Origin: Uloborus plumipes
Lineage: Eukaryota; Arthropoda; Arachnida; Araneae; Uloboridae
NCBI GenBank assembly: GCA_038373865.1
Contig: JAXGGA010004415.1
Span: 24,704 to 88,703, forward strand
DNA: 64,000 nt
Direction of reading: 5' to 3'
Part shown: positions 11,837-22,690 of the stretch, one piece after another
Position numbering within the stretch: the first letter of the stretch is position 1
Layout: each line of letters starts with the position of its first letter
Program-made: the position numbers and the translations under genes
Notes under the pieces: model-generated
The model's database searches: none
Seen by the model: only the letters and a program-made list of their open reading frames with translations
Told to the model about the DNA's origin: nothing

Positions 11837-12747
11837 TTAGTCAACCAACAAAGTTCATGCGGTTGTTACTTACTGTTTACTTCTCTGGATTATATTGAGT
11901 AAACAGAATGAAGTGGTGGGGGTATCTTTGTATACAAATTAAAGCTTATTTAATGCAGTATTATTTAGAGTATTTGATTAGTTTGAATTTAAGTGAAAAA
12001 TCTGTAGTTGAGTATGGCCGTGTCAAACGCAATAATTCGTGCTTGTTTACTTTATGAGTTCAAACTTGGTACCAAAGCTGCAGAAGCTTGTCGTAAGATA
12101 TGCACTGCTTTTGGGGAAGGTACTGTAGCTGAACGGACGGGTCAGAAGTGGTTCAAGAAATTTGGATCGGGGGATGAAAATCTGGAAGATAAACCTCGCT
12201 CCGGGAGACCATCAACGGTCAACAACGACGAGATCAAGCTGGCAATCGAGCAGGATTCAAGTCAGACATGTCAAGTACTTGTCGTAAGATTCAATGTGAG
12301 TGATGAAACTATTCGTAAACATTTGTACCAGCTTGGGAAACGATGCAAGCTAAGCAAATGGGTACCACATGAATTGAGTGAAACGAACACACACAGCAAG
12401 AATCACTCAAGAAACTCTAGCACGATTAGAGTGGGAAGTTCTACAGTGGGAAGTCCGTACTCACCAGACCTAGCCCCAAGTGACTAGCACCTGTTTTTGG
12501 CAATGGACAACCATATGCGCAATCTTCGGTTTCAAAATAGAGAGGATTTGGAAAACGAGGGGAAAAACTTTTTTAACTCTCAAAACCCAACTTTTTATAA
12601 AAACGGGATATATGGTCTTCTGTCTAGGTGGGAAAAGGTAATACTTGCTGATGGTGATTATTTTTCTGAATAAATTTAATTTAAACCCATTTTTTTGTGT
12701 TTTATTCATTAACATTCAAAACCGCACGAACTTTGTTGGTTGCCTGG
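11837..12747 (+). mobile_element. Internally deleted mariner element
   Basis: The termini are about 28 bp, inverted and imperfect. They share the cores CAACCAACAAAGTTCATGCG (left, from 11842) and, as complement, CAACCAACAAAGTTCGTGCG (right). TA flanks at 11835-11836 and 12748-12749. Length is 911 bp, against about 1.28 kb for a complete mariner. The missing part is the middle of the transposase gene. Confidence 0.88.
12014..12673 (+). pseudogene. Mariner transposase, catalytic core deleted
   Basis: The first ATG giving the conserved N-terminus is 12014. About 115 residues match mariner transposases: LLYEFKLGTKAAEACRKICT (first helix-turn-helix), TGQKWFKKFGSGDENLEDKP, the RSGRPS linker, a second helix-turn-helix, and the WVPHELSE linker. 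Directly after it the sequence jumps, with a frame change near 12390-12440, to the C-terminal YSPDLAPSD block holding the last aspartate of the DD34D triad. A stop at 12485-12487 replaces the residue before HLF. The tail then stays readable (RWEKVILADGDYFSE) to about 12673. The first two catalytic aspartates and roughly 150 residues are absent, so this is a non-autonomous relic. It resembles mellifera-type mariners, judged from memory. Confidence 0.85.
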
Positions 12748-12749
12748 TA

Positions 12750-14585
12750 CAAATTGCGTGCTCAATATTTTTTGCAGTTAGTGATGTGTATCGAATATTT
12801 ACTTTTTTACTTTCAACGTAATAGTTTTGTATTTGGTCGATAAATCATCGCTTGAACGCGACGCTATAGCTACAAAAAAAAAAAAAAAAATTGTCGCAGA
12901 GAATATTTTACCCATGGAGAAGTGATTTAATATGTTAAGCGCTGAGCAGTTTTTAAATAATGCTTCAGGTAAAATTGTTAAGTGCTTTTAGAACGAAAAA
13001 AATACAGTAATTTATGAGAAATGTAAAAGTAAATGTGAGAACAGTTTTTGTCTCTATTAAATATGAAAACTGTTATATCTCTCACAAATAATGATAAAAA
13101 AAAATCAATCCAAAAACTCCAAGTGCATTTGTTTTGTTACATACAACCAGTTATTAAATGTCAGAAGGGAAAAGAACATTTCTGTGGGACAAAAAACCCT
13201 CAAAGATTAAAGGAAAATCAGAAGACCGGTAATAATTGATAGGAAAACCATTTAAAGCGAATCCCCTTTATAAATTGCTTGCTCAATTTTAAAAGGTAAA
13301 AACTTTGGCGAGTAAGTAGCGAACGCACACGTAAAACAAAAGGCGATTGAAAAAAATCTGAAAAATCCCTCTACTTCCATCTGCAACATTAAATTTTAAT
13401 GATCGTGTGTTTTTCAGTTTCGGAAACATTCTATCATTAAAAGCATATTTTTTGCAATGATAACGTTGCCGATCATGGTAATGCAATTACTTTTGAGTGC
13501 AGTGAACACTCGAAAGTTTGGAAGATAAAAGAGTGGATAAAAAAACTACGTTGTGGACATTAATTAAAGGAACGTTTGAAGTGCCTGGTATTTGTTTATT
13601 GAATCATTTCCATAGGGCCCGTTTCCGAATTTTTACCTAGCCTGAATTTTCACTAAGCTCCATTGTGATACTTTTTTCACTTTAGACAAAGCTGTAATAC
13701 ACTACGGTTTGTGACTGCGTTTTAATTACAAAATTGGGTTAATGAACGATGGCAATGAAATTGTTCGTTAGAGTTTGTACTTTTTATCTTTTTTGTAATG
13801 TATGAGTCTGTATTATGTCATGTAAACTGTAAGTATTATTAAACGTTGTTCCTCTCCATCAGCTTTATAAAATGTGGTTTTCCCAGGAGAAATGAAGCGT
13901 TTTTTTTTTCTTTTAAATAAATTCTTTCTGACTTTGCAACCTTGCTTATCCTAGTTCATCGGTGCTTTACGTGCTTTTTGAATCTAGATCAGTTTTTTCC
14001 TCGGTTATCTTAAGATATAACTAGATAGTTCAAGCAGAAGCAACAATTCATTTGTTCTGTGAAGAAGATTAGGACACATTAATATATATTTTAGCCTGTA
14101 ATGTTCTGGACACAGTATACCGATCCCAGAAAGTCATTTTATTATCTAAAGCAAATTCAACTCTAAAGTATTGTATGAAATCATTCTTACTTAATTTATT
14201 CACTTGTATTTATTTTCCTTGCTCAAAAAATATTTTAAAGGATTCATTTGCATAATTTGTTTTTCTAGTTTCTGTTCACTTACAGGAAAACAGTTCTTGA
14301 CTTTACAACCTTTTTTTAAATCAAGCTTTTAATGTGCTAAATTATGCTTAAGCGTTTTAGAGGATTTGCAATGCGATAAAAGAATAAAAAAGAAAAATTT
14401 CCACCAGCTTTAAATACTTCATATTTAACCGAATATCATTTTTCACTTAACTTCGTAGGTATTTAAGACGATTGTCCCTCCTTGAATCTTTGCATAAGAA
14501 ATGGCAAAAACAGTAAGCTTGAGAAAAAGCCTCGCTGAATTTAAGAATGTGGTCATCATTTTCCTATTCCAGTGAATACTTGAGC
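12750..14585. other. Non-coding stretch, nothing recognised
   Basis: AT-rich with A-runs near 12873. No supported gene or element boundary. If the exon at 14667-14966 is the end of a gene, this is its 3' flank. Confidence 0.45.
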
Positions 14586-14591
14586 TTTATT
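14586..14591 (-). terminator. Poly(A) signal of the minus-strand exon
   Basis: AATAAA on the minus strand, about 76 bp past the stop codon of the exon 14667-14966. Position and orientation fit a cleavage and polyadenylation signal for that gene. Confidence 0.5.
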
Positions 14592-14666
14592 CATTCGAAA
14601 TACCGGGCAGAGGAAGGGAAGAAACGGTTCGAATCCCTCCAGGATTTGCAGTGGAAGCCAACTCCA

Positions 14667-14966
14667 TCAAAGTTTCTCTCCACGTTCTTCTGCAACAGGG
14701 TCCCTTTCCGTTTCCTTTCTTGGCATTGATTGAAACTCATTTGAATCTTTATTTCCCTCTGGGCTGAGCACTTGCGGAAACGCAACTCCACCGGGAAGGT
14801 GTCCGATGTCGCCATCTTCCTCTGCATTCCGAATTCCATATTCGCAGGTTTGACTCCCCGATGAAGCAATCGTACTGCTTCTGTTCCCACCTCCTCTGCT
14901 CATGAGTTTGATTTGTGGACTGAAATTTTCAGCGAATTGAAGAACCGGGCTGCCTAAAATATCATG
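14667..14966 (-). CDS. Terminal coding exon of an unidentified host gene
   Basis: On the minus strand a pyrimidine-rich tract ending TTTTTCAG stops at 14967. An open frame of 99 codons then runs from 14966 to TGA at 14667-14669. The peptide begins HDILGSPVLQFAENFSPQIK and continues with a polar, Ser/Gly/Glu-rich sequence ending ETERDPVAEERGEKL. It has the look of a disordered C-terminus, with no recognisable domain. GC content and codon variety are well above the flanks. An AATAAA lies about 76 bp downstream. I choose the acceptor start because the frame is open in phase 0 from there and no strong ATG context is needed. Upstream exons must lie at higher coordinates, and I could not identify them. 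An alternative overlapping 99-codon frame (14591-14890) is less natural in composition. It may still be a repeat-borne or chance frame. Confidence 0.45.
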   Translation of the reverse strand, partial: HDILGSPVLQFAENFSPQIKLMSRGGGNRSSTIASSGSQTCEYGIRNAEEDGDIGHLPGGVAFPQVLSPEGNKDSNEFQSMPRKETERDPVAEERGEKL

Positions 14967-15060
14967 CTGAAAAATAAATAAATAAATTATAAAAATATGT
15001 AAAAATGATAGAAGTTGAATAATAATCCGTCCCCCATCAAACTGTTGGTATTAATCTTAA

Positions 15061-15291
15061 CCCTTTATGTCCCTAATTAATTTAGCAAATTTTGAAAATA
15101 AGTAGGGTCTAAGTCCCCTACGCCTTAGGGCCCCTAAGAAAACTTTCAGATTACAGGTACCATCTGTCTGCCTCTCAGCGAAGTACAATGAGTGGTACTT
15201 AAAATTTTCAGCATGATTCCAGCCATATAAAGGATTCATACAACTAAATTAATGTGAGCGGGACTTCTGAGTCTCGTCTGGTCATGAAGAG
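15061..15291. mobile_element. PiggyBac-type miniature element
   Basis: Left end CCCTTTATGTCC and right end complement CTCTTCATGACC are inverted. The unit sits exactly between two TTAA tetranucleotides (15057-15060 and 15292-15295), the piggyBac target. It is 231 bp. The 60-codon minus-strand frame inside is not a gene. Confidence 0.65.
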
Positions 15292-15295
15292 TTAA

Positions 15296-16366
15296 AGTGT
15301 TATTGAACATTTATAAACAATAATTTAAATTCAATAATCCTGCACATGCATGACTAATAGCAAAATGATGTAAGATTTTTCTTCACTTCATTGGCAAAAC
15401 TTCCGGGCTGCTTGCATTCCTGCTCAAGTTTGCTTTCTTACCTCTAGATGTAGTATTTTTTTTTTATACTGAGAAGTTGGCAAGGTCGAGAAATTCCAGG
15501 CTATAATTGTAAAAGAAAGGGGCATAGGGCACTGCTAATTTTTTAATTTGGATTTTAATCGGTAGCAAAATAGCTTAAATAAATTAATAAGTACGAGAGT
15601 CGAGTACATCTAATCGTGTCTCGCTAAGATCAAAAAGAAATTAAACCAAACTGTATGAGGTCACACGTCTTCTTACACTTTCTCTCTTCACATTAACTGC
15701 CACAACTTCACAAATTCTCTCCCCATTGTGTCAACAACTCTTTCCACGTGACATCATCCCTAAAGATGAGGGGAAATCCTGATAGTAGGGGGGGGGGAAT
15801 CCTAACTATTAAGAGAAATTTTGTTACTTAAGATCTAATTTCTAATAAATGAGGTTTGTTTAAAACTGACTCGTGAGAAAGCAATTATAACTGCCAAAAA
15901 AGCTCGATTATTGGAATGATAATCGCCATTACTAAAGAAAAATTCTAAAGTAATAAAAAAAAAAAACTAACTATTTAAACAGAAAGAGAAATGAACGAGA
16001 ATGAAACCACACTTATCGAAGAGTAAAATTCATATGAAAGGGGGAAAGACTGTACTAATTTAGAGGAAAATACAGCTTATGAAAATCCTGCAACCCAGAA
16101 AAAAGCTTGCTGTCCGTCTAAGTATCAAAATTTATTTCATGGTTTTTTCAGCACTGGATTCCTTACTTTATTCACTTTTGGCTTAATTGGGTGTTTGACG
16201 TTGTCTTGTTGTACCTTTTTTACCTGACGTTTTGTATTCAAATCCCATCTATTTCATTTTATATGCTTATAAATTGCTCTCAATGCTCTCATTTTACATT
16301 TGAGTTGCCGATCGTTTAATATTTTAAACATATTTCACCCATTGTTAGCTCTGTTTTCTTAACAAC
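15296..16366. other. Non-coding stretch, nothing recognised
   Basis: AT-rich, with a G-run near 15788 and A-runs near 15956. No supported gene. Confidence 0.5.
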
Positions 16367-16368
16367 TA

Positions 16369-16688
16369 TACTGCAAAAACTGAACTGTTGTTTTTTCAGT
16401 ATAATGCTGGCAGCCGAGGCTCCAATTTAAAACTGTAAAACGCACAGTAATAAACTGTAAAGCTAGCAATTGTACAGTTTCTTACTGTTACGTTAGAAAT
16501 TTTACAGTTTATTACTACAAAATTTAGCTGTAATATGCTGTAAAAACAACAGTATAATACTGGCAGCAGAGGTTCCTGTTTAAAACTGTAAACTGCACGG
16601 TAATATACTGTAAAAATAGCAATTTTTAGTTTATCACTATAAAATTAACTGCATTATGTTGTAAAAACAACATTCATTTTTTACAGTG
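16369..16688 (-). mobile_element. CTGTAAAA-type miniature element, copy 2
   Basis: Same family as 10646-11022 and 45628-45951 but in opposite orientation (GCTGGCAGCCGAGG-type centre on the plus strand). The left end is TACTGCAAAAACTGAACTG and the right end TTCATTTTTTACAGTG, with TA outside both (16367-16368 and 16689-16690). No ORF. Confidence 0.8.
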
Positions 16689-16824
16689 TACTTGTTTCCG
16701 CTCCTTGATTTTTCCCCTCTAATCTGACTTGAGTAATATCACCCGACAACTCATTCCCAAGTCCATCCATCTGGATTTCCTGATGAACAAAATAGGCCAC
16801 GGCGACGAACATTCATTCGGCTTC

Positions 16825-16886
16825 TAATGAAGTGTCCGGGGGCATTTCATTAAAATAGATGGCAGACAAATAATTTTCCTTCGGAC
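16825..16886 (+). other. Conserved non-coding segment, copy A
   Basis: TAATGAAGTGTCCGGGGGCA followed by TTTCATTAAAATAGATGGCA closely matches 26508-26547 (TAATTAAGTTGTCCGGAGCA, then TTTATTAAAATGGATGGCC). The reading frame is not conserved between the two (copy A has an in-frame TAA where copy B is open). Shared protein coding is therefore unlikely. The surrounding 16780-17130 is more GC-rich than its neighbours. Confidence 0.45.
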
Positions 16887-17559
16887 AGTCGCCGAAGCTC
16901 ATTTGTTCCATAAATCAGCACAAATTGAATTTCATTGCGAAACGACGGGGGATGCTCGGCAGATGGCATGCTCTCTTTCGATTGATGAATTCGAGAGACA
17001 TTGTGCTGCTGCTTCGTGCCTTATGCAATGGATCTATTCGAACAGCAAATCTAAATGTCGAATTATTATTCCAAAACATTCGAAATTCCAATTTGAGCAG
17101 GATTTCCTTACAACATCGTTGTTGAACTAGTTGGTGGGAATCCGTTGAAAGGGGGAAAGGGGAAATCAGAGCAAGGATGCTGTGGCCGAATTTTAGTTGA
17201 TTAAGAAACACTCTAAAGGTGTATTTCTGTAAAACTTTTTTAGCTTCTAAGTTAAGAAAAAAATTGCTGTAGCTATGTGGTAACAACAGAAGAATTACCT
17301 CTTGCGCTGAAATAATCCTGTTTTTTGCAGCAGTTGTTTAATGACTACATGCATAGTAATGTAGTCACCAAGGGTTAGTTTCAACAAAGGCTTGAGACTA
17401 AAAGATTCGAGAGTGGCCAGTGACCAGTAAACCCAAAAAAAAGTCAGTCTCCATTTTGGCGTTGTTGATGGCCACTTTGAACCAAGTTCCAAAATTGTAA
17501 ATCCCGCTTCACTTTATTCTGCATTTAGTACTATTACACTATGTACTTGCATGGAGAAG

Positions 17560-18891
17560 AAAATTCTTTCGATTCAACGGTGAGCTCTTCTCACCGTCAC
17601 GAGCGCCTATAACACTTGCTCTCACGCGGCACTTCATGTTCTGTCTGGTATTCCTCCCATTGAACTCACGATCAGGGAGAAGGTCTGGCTGTGGGCACTG
17701 AAAGTTGAATTACGGGAAATTACCCTAGATACTACTGCTTTCCTTCCTTCTCAGTTTGAAGTATCTTCTCCCAAATGGTTTCTTCATTCTTATCTTCAGA
17801 TTGCCTTTTATCCAATATCCATTAATCCAACTCTTCCGCCTCCTCCTTACCATAGAATATACACTGACGGATCCAAAACGGAAATGGGAGTTGCTTCGGC
17901 TCATATATATTTCCAGGGAAATGATTTTAGTTCTGGTTGGAGTACACGTCTGCATACTGACAACAGTATATTTCAGGTCGAACTTTTTGCACTCAAGGAG
18001 GCGTTAAATTTTTCAAAGGAAATAGTGAAAATATTCAAATTATATCAGACAGTCAATCTGCTCTTCAATCACTAAAAAATCCCCTCCAGCGAAACATTCT
18101 ATCCACGCAAATACAAGAGCTAATTCTCGCTCTACCTTCAGTTTCTTTACACTGGGTTAAGGGGCTTTCGGGCGATGTTGGGAACGATCGAGCTGATGAT
18201 TTAGCCCGAACGGCGGCCAACAACCCTCAATATTTTAATACCCCTTAATTTCCCACAATTAAATTTAAATGGTTATCTTCGCCGTCAACTAATGGAAGAC
18301 TGGCAGGCTCGCTGGAATGAAGGAGAAACAGGACGTTGAGTTTTTGAGTTTTTTCCGCGTGTTCGTCTTACCCCTAGAATCAAGAGCAGGTCTGAAACTA
18401 TTTTCCTCTCTGGACACGGTCCTTTTCCTTAGTACTTGTATCGCTTTTCTCTGGCAGATTCCCCTCTTTGCTCTTGTGGAGAAATGGGTTCTCTCGAGCA
18501 TTTCCTTTTTTCATGTACCTTAACTTCAGAGTTCCATCTACGCAGAGATCCTACTCAAACCTTCAGTCAGAATATTCTAAAAGCATTTTCTCATAATACC
18601 ACTCGCTCTTTGATAAATGAACTGTTTTTAACCCATTAATGCCTAGCGTCCCTTTTTAGGGACGGTTCAAAAAGTCTGAATTGACCAAAATTAAACATTT
18701 CAACCAAATAATAGTGTTCAATTGTTACTTTGGTATTGTTTCAATTCATTATTAACAGATTGTAGCACGTAACCATTGTAAAGTGTGTTCTGCCGCCGTG
18801 TAACCAGTATACAAAATATTTTTGGAAAAAAATGTCAGGCATTAATGGGTTAAAGCTCTCAAATGAAGGATTCCTCTTTCAAGGCATCTAA
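17560..18891 (+). pseudogene. Non-LTR retrotransposon ORF2 fragment: RNase H and C-terminus
   Basis: From about 17590 the frame reads a SGIPP-type linker and then an RNase H domain. IYTDGSKTEMGVASA (near 17857-17900) carries the first catalytic aspartate and QVELFALKEAL (near 17975) the glutamate. After a frameshift near 18025 comes ISDSQSAL (second aspartate), then LHWVKGLSGDVGNDRADDLA with the histidine-region and final aspartate. Further frameshifts lead to PLCSCGEMGSLEHFLFSC (about 18460-18515), the C-terminal Cys/His knuckle of I/Jockey-group elements. The frame ends at TAA 18889-18891 once a 218-bp TTAA insertion (18632-18849) is ignored. Endonuclease and reverse transcriptase are missing, so the copy is 5'-truncated. 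It is dead because of several frameshifts and stops. Confidence 0.85.
18632..18849. mobile_element. PiggyBac-type miniature element inside the retrotransposon
   Basis: Perfect inverted ends CCCATTAATGCCT and AGGCATTAATGGG lie between TTAA (18628-18631) and TTAA (18850-18853). Leaving out the unit and one TTAA makes the retrotransposon frame run on without a break to its stop codon. That shows directly that this was an insertion into a TTAA target. No ORF of its own. Confidence 0.92.
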
Positions 18892-19218
18892 TGAAGTCCA
18901 TTATATACGTGACTCCCCCCCCCCCTTTTTTTTATCCTTCTCTTTTTCCATTTAAATTAATCTTTCTTTTTCACACGTATAAGTTATTTTTATTTTTATT
19001 TTTTTTTAATTGTATGTCATATGTGTATTTGAAAGTTTATATTTTTATGTCATGTTTATGTCAAGAATCTGTTGTATGTCGAAATTTACTCAAAATTTTT
19101 GTTTAAAATATGTACTTTTGTTTTTTAAATAAGTGTCCCAGAGACCCATACAAAACCGGTTAATCCAAGCAAACTGGAAGGTACGAGGGTCTCTGGGGGT
19201 GCTAAATGCTAAATATAT
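18892..19218 (+). other. Probable 3' UTR and tail of the retrotransposon
   Basis: A C-run and T-rich sequence follow the stop codon. The stretch ends in GGTGCTAAATGCTAAATA at about 19197-19214, like the TAAA-type tails of I-group elements. The exact 3' end is uncertain. Confidence 0.4.
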
Positions 19219-19224
19219 CTTAAC

Positions 19225-19741
19225 TATATTTCTATTATATATAAGAGAAAAATGTTTCCAAAAAACTTACAAGCCTTTTCTGAAAAAGAAAATTATTGGA
19301 TTTAAAATCCAAATAATAATACATTATGCAAATAAAACAAAAACTAAATACACCTGCACCTGCATACTTAAAGTTTAAAAAAAAAAACAATTCATTTAAT
19401 TTGCCGATTAATCATAAACTTGATTATTTTTTCTTTGATTATCTGATCAATCTTTGACAATCTATCATCTTTGATTATTTTTTCAACAAAGTTTCATTGC
19501 ATTTTCTAGCTTGAAATAATGTATTTAGATGGTGTGTGCAGCAGATGGGTCGATATTCTCTCCAAGTTAACATTGGCTGCGTGTGACGATGCTAATGGCA
19601 ATTTTTTTCCCATCATCGGCGCGATGCATGGGCAGTTAGTATAAAAATAAGGCAGAAGCCTTACAGTCCTTACAAATTTTTAACAGCCTGGATTTCGGCT
19701 TCAGTACTTAAATTTGCATAAAATTAAAAGGAAGTGCAATA
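19225..19741. other. Non-coding stretch, nothing recognised
   Basis: AT-rich with TGATTATTTTT-like short repeats near 19420-19490. No gene. Confidence 0.4.
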
Positions 19742-20103
19742 TACAGTGCGTTTCGAAATGATAGGTTCACCAGTAAAAACGAAAGTTATGCTGGTAAAAA
19801 GGTTGTATTGTGTACAAAGTACTATTTTATAAACTACATTACTTCATTCAATGCAAAATAGTTTATAAATAACTAGCCGGGTACCCGGCCCTGCCCGGGT
19901 TTCTGCCGGGTATGGTGTTTTAGTGACACTCGTTCATGAATTTTTCAACAATAAAGTGCATATCTATATACACAATGGCTACTTCTGTAAACAATGGTAA
20001 TTTTTTCTGTCTGCACAAACTAAAAAACTGTATTACACACCGAAAATAAAAATGCAAGCTACAAATAATATTTAGGTAAATCGGAAATGTTATACGCTTG
20101 GTA

Positions 20104-21005
20104 CAGGGTGCAGCGGAGAAACTTGCAGAATTGAAAAGTCAACTAAGAGAAAAGTACTTCATGTATCAGTTTACTACTTTTTATAAGATATGGTACCCAT
20201 TCTGAATTTTTATATTAGATAGATTTAAAAACTACATCGGGAAGAATGGCAGCCCCTGTTAATGATCCACTCATCTACCCTAGATTTGAAGCTTTGTTGC
20301 ACTCTTTCGAGCATATCGACTGGGATATTGGTGATAGTAAGCCGGATTTTGTTCTTCAGGCGTTGCAGGGTCCGGGGCTTGTCGTTGTAAATGATCGATT
20401 TGAGATACCCTCATAAAAATAGTCACGGCGTTTTAAATCGGGGGAGCGGGCTGGCCACGGTACGTCACCTTTCAAGGAGACGTTATCACTCAACTGGTGA
20501 ACCACAGCAAGTTTGTAGGGATGAAACTGGAGTTCGTTGTGAAGAATTCGTCTCAGTGTCTAATCAAAAATACCCAAAGCAGTAGTGTGTTTACGCGCCG
20601 AATGCCTGGGAGAGCGCAAAAACGACTCCCTCACTTTTTCGACGTTTTCTGGGGTACTGGGAATCCGTTTATCTCCTGGGCCTCTTTTTGCCAACCCCCA
20701 AATTTTCCTAAATATTTTCACCCACAAAACAGTCGATTCCCAGCCAGGAATGGGAACAACGGGTTGAATTTTGAATCGAGTTCGGAAGGCACGTTGAGTG
20801 GCGATCACCGAAAGATTATTTGAAAAGTAAGATTTGGCGGCGAACGCTCGTTGCTCCTTCGTTCAGCGCATGGCGACAACTAAACTATAAGATAACAAAA
20901 CTTCAGGACCTTCTCTTTAAAATGAGACTCTTCCCAATCCTTTCTGACCACTCCTTGCTAATTAGCATCCAATTAAAATCAGCAAGTTTCTCTGCTGCAC
21001 CCTGT
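20104..21005 (-). mobile_element. Deleted mariner-like element, innermost layer
   Basis: The inverted ends CAGGGTGCAGCGGAGAAACT and, complementing the right end, CAGGGTGCAGCAGAGAAACT differ at one base over 22 bp. TA flanks at 20102-20103 and 21006-21007. The 902-bp unit holds only N- and C-terminal pieces of a transposase on the minus strand. Confidence 0.88.
20140..20825 (-). pseudogene. Transposase remnant, arthropod mariner/DUF4817-like
   Basis: Minus strand: from about 20808 the frame contains WVKIFRKIWGLAKRGPGDKR and STPENVEKVRESFLRSPRHS, then ARKHTTALGI. This is the paired helix-turn-helix layout of the arthropod transposase family with a GRPR-like linker followed by a TPENVE.VR..F..SP..S.R motif. 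A frameshift near 20560 leads to HPYKL-type residues. After a large deletion the C-terminus appears near 20380-20280 (a TLQRLKNKIR.TITNIP.DMLERV-like helix). The catalytic domain is absent. Assignment is from motif memory, and the protein cannot be active. Confidence 0.65.
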
Positions 21006-21589
21006 AAATTAAAATAAATATATATTTACAATATCAATCGCACTGGAGTCAATTTTTTCCAAACATTTTACACGCAAAATAAGTCCCATCATTAGTTTAT
21101 ATACTTGTGACTACATTGGTGAAAACATCTAACGTACCTAACTTAGAAATTTTTCGACTATAAAAATTTTCTGTTCTATAACTGTTGCCAAAATCAATTA
21201 TCTTTTTATTTACCCCGTTAGCGATTATTGGCTCAGATAAATATAAAAATCCTTAGAAGGCAATAAATTCCATACTTACTCCAGAGAAGCCTTGGTTCAA
21301 AATTTTCAATATGATTACAATCAATATTGTTGCTGCATGGCACCAAATTTTTGCAACAATGGGTTGGAAATTTAATCATTTAATGGGGAAATGATATAAA
21401 ATTAACTGTTTTCCATAATAACTGTTTTAAACTAAGCTTTTTAGAAATAAATTATAGCTTATCCTGCTCCCTGTTGCTGTAGCTATCTACGGTGAAAAAA
21501 TGGTTAAAATCGGTCCAGTAGTTTGGAAGATTACCCCGGACATACGTTTTCAAAAGTAGTCTTTTATGTATATAGATTTACAAATAATA

Positions 21590-22690
21590 GGAATAATGAG
21601 CGAAACTAAAATGAGATGAAACAGCTGTTTCAGAAATATAGGTCCACTGAACCAAGCATCAAATAAATGTTGAATTAACAAGAAATTTTTCTGATTTTTT
21701 TTCTGAATAAGCTCATAAATCTTATTTGGCATGGTTTCTACGAATTTTCGTTAACAATTTGTCTCGATTTTTGACCATTCGGAGGAAATAGCCCTTTTTA
21801 AGTCTGCAGTACTGTTGTACTGCCTTCTGCCTGCATACATCGCTCTTGCGAGTATACCCCACATGTTTTCTACTGATTGATGTCGGGGCTGCAAGGTGGC
21901 TAATCGATAATATGTACAACATTATCCAGAAACCATTCAAAAGTGGACTTTGCAAAGTGCAGAAGAGCATTGTCCGGTTGGAACATGAAGAATGGGCTCC
22001 GATGGGTTCTGATTGTGGAAGAAAATATTATTCAAACAGCTTGTTATAGCCAGCAGCATTCAAACGGCTGTCAACAAATGCTATATCAGTTTTTCCTGTC
22101 GCTCTGAATCGGGCACACACCATAACGGAACCACCATCAGCTTGCCTCTTCGAGAATATCTGTCTATTGTTACGCAAATCGTGCCAGTAATAATGTCAAC
22201 CATCTGGACCATCCAAGTTGAATTCCTTTTTATCCCTGAATATCACACGATGCCTATCTTGTTTCCAGGACATCACTTCCTGAGCGAATTTCAATCTCTT
22301 TTCCTTGTGCTTTTTAGTCAATTTCGGATCCACTTTCCTTTTCCCGTAAACTTAATTTCTGAACTTCTTTACCGTTCTGCGGACTGTATATTTTGATATT
22401 GAAGGGTTCAGTTGTTTGGCCAAAGTGGATATGCTCATTATTTCCAGATTTTAGGTCCCTTACGATAGTGCTTCGTTGTCGGGGTGTCACTTTTGATGGG
22501 CGGCCAGATGATTTTTTACTGCTATAAGCATTTCTAAATAGCAAAAAATTGTTTGCAACACTTTGCGATCTGTTTAAAAGCTTACCTATTTCTCTATTCG
22601 ATTTTCCAGACTGTTTAAATGCATCAATTTTCCCCTGCTCAACCAGCGAAAGACTGCAACGACAACCCGTTTTGTTTGACTACAAAGTGC
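21590..22690 (-). pseudogene. Tc3-like transposase remnant
   Basis: Minus strand, starting near 22690: GKIDAFKQSGKSNREIGKLL is a helix-turn-helix, followed by SGRPSKVTPRQRSTIVRD with a GRPR-type linker. After a frameshift come SISTLAKQLNPSISKYTVRR, then a catalytic-domain block VIFRDKKEFNLDGPDG (first D in the FxDEKxFNLDGPDG motif of Tc3-like enzymes) and QADGGSVMV. The DNA..H second-aspartate block and a SPDIN block follow, where the expected NPIE glutamate is replaced by a stop. Several frameshifts and stops make it dead. It is interrupted at its 3' side by the R insertion. Confidence 0.8.

Larger units (their letters stand above)
19873..21576. mobile_element. Interspersed repeat R, copy 1 (inserted in the Tc1 element)
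   Basis: It starts ACTAGCCGGGTACCCGGCCC with a CCCTGCCCGGGT block and ends with ATCGGTCCAGTAGTTTGGAA and a short AT-rich tail. Near-identical 11-mers flank it (TTTATAAATAA at 19862-19872, TTTACAAATAA at 21577-21587). This resembles a target duplication of retroposon length. Related starts and ends occur at 42173 and 46043. The class is unknown, and no coding sequence is seen outside the nested element. Confidence 0.6.

Noticed and set aside
16915..17286. 123-codon minus-strand frame
   Set aside because: Overlaps open frames on the other strand. Composition is unremarkable and no splice sites or domains were recognised.
20391..20823. Plus-strand frames of 64-108 codons
   Set aside because: Antisense to the mariner-like transposase remnant, which explains their openness.
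22013..22396. 127-codon plus-strand frame
   Set aside because: Antisense to the Tc3-like transposase remnant on the minus strand.
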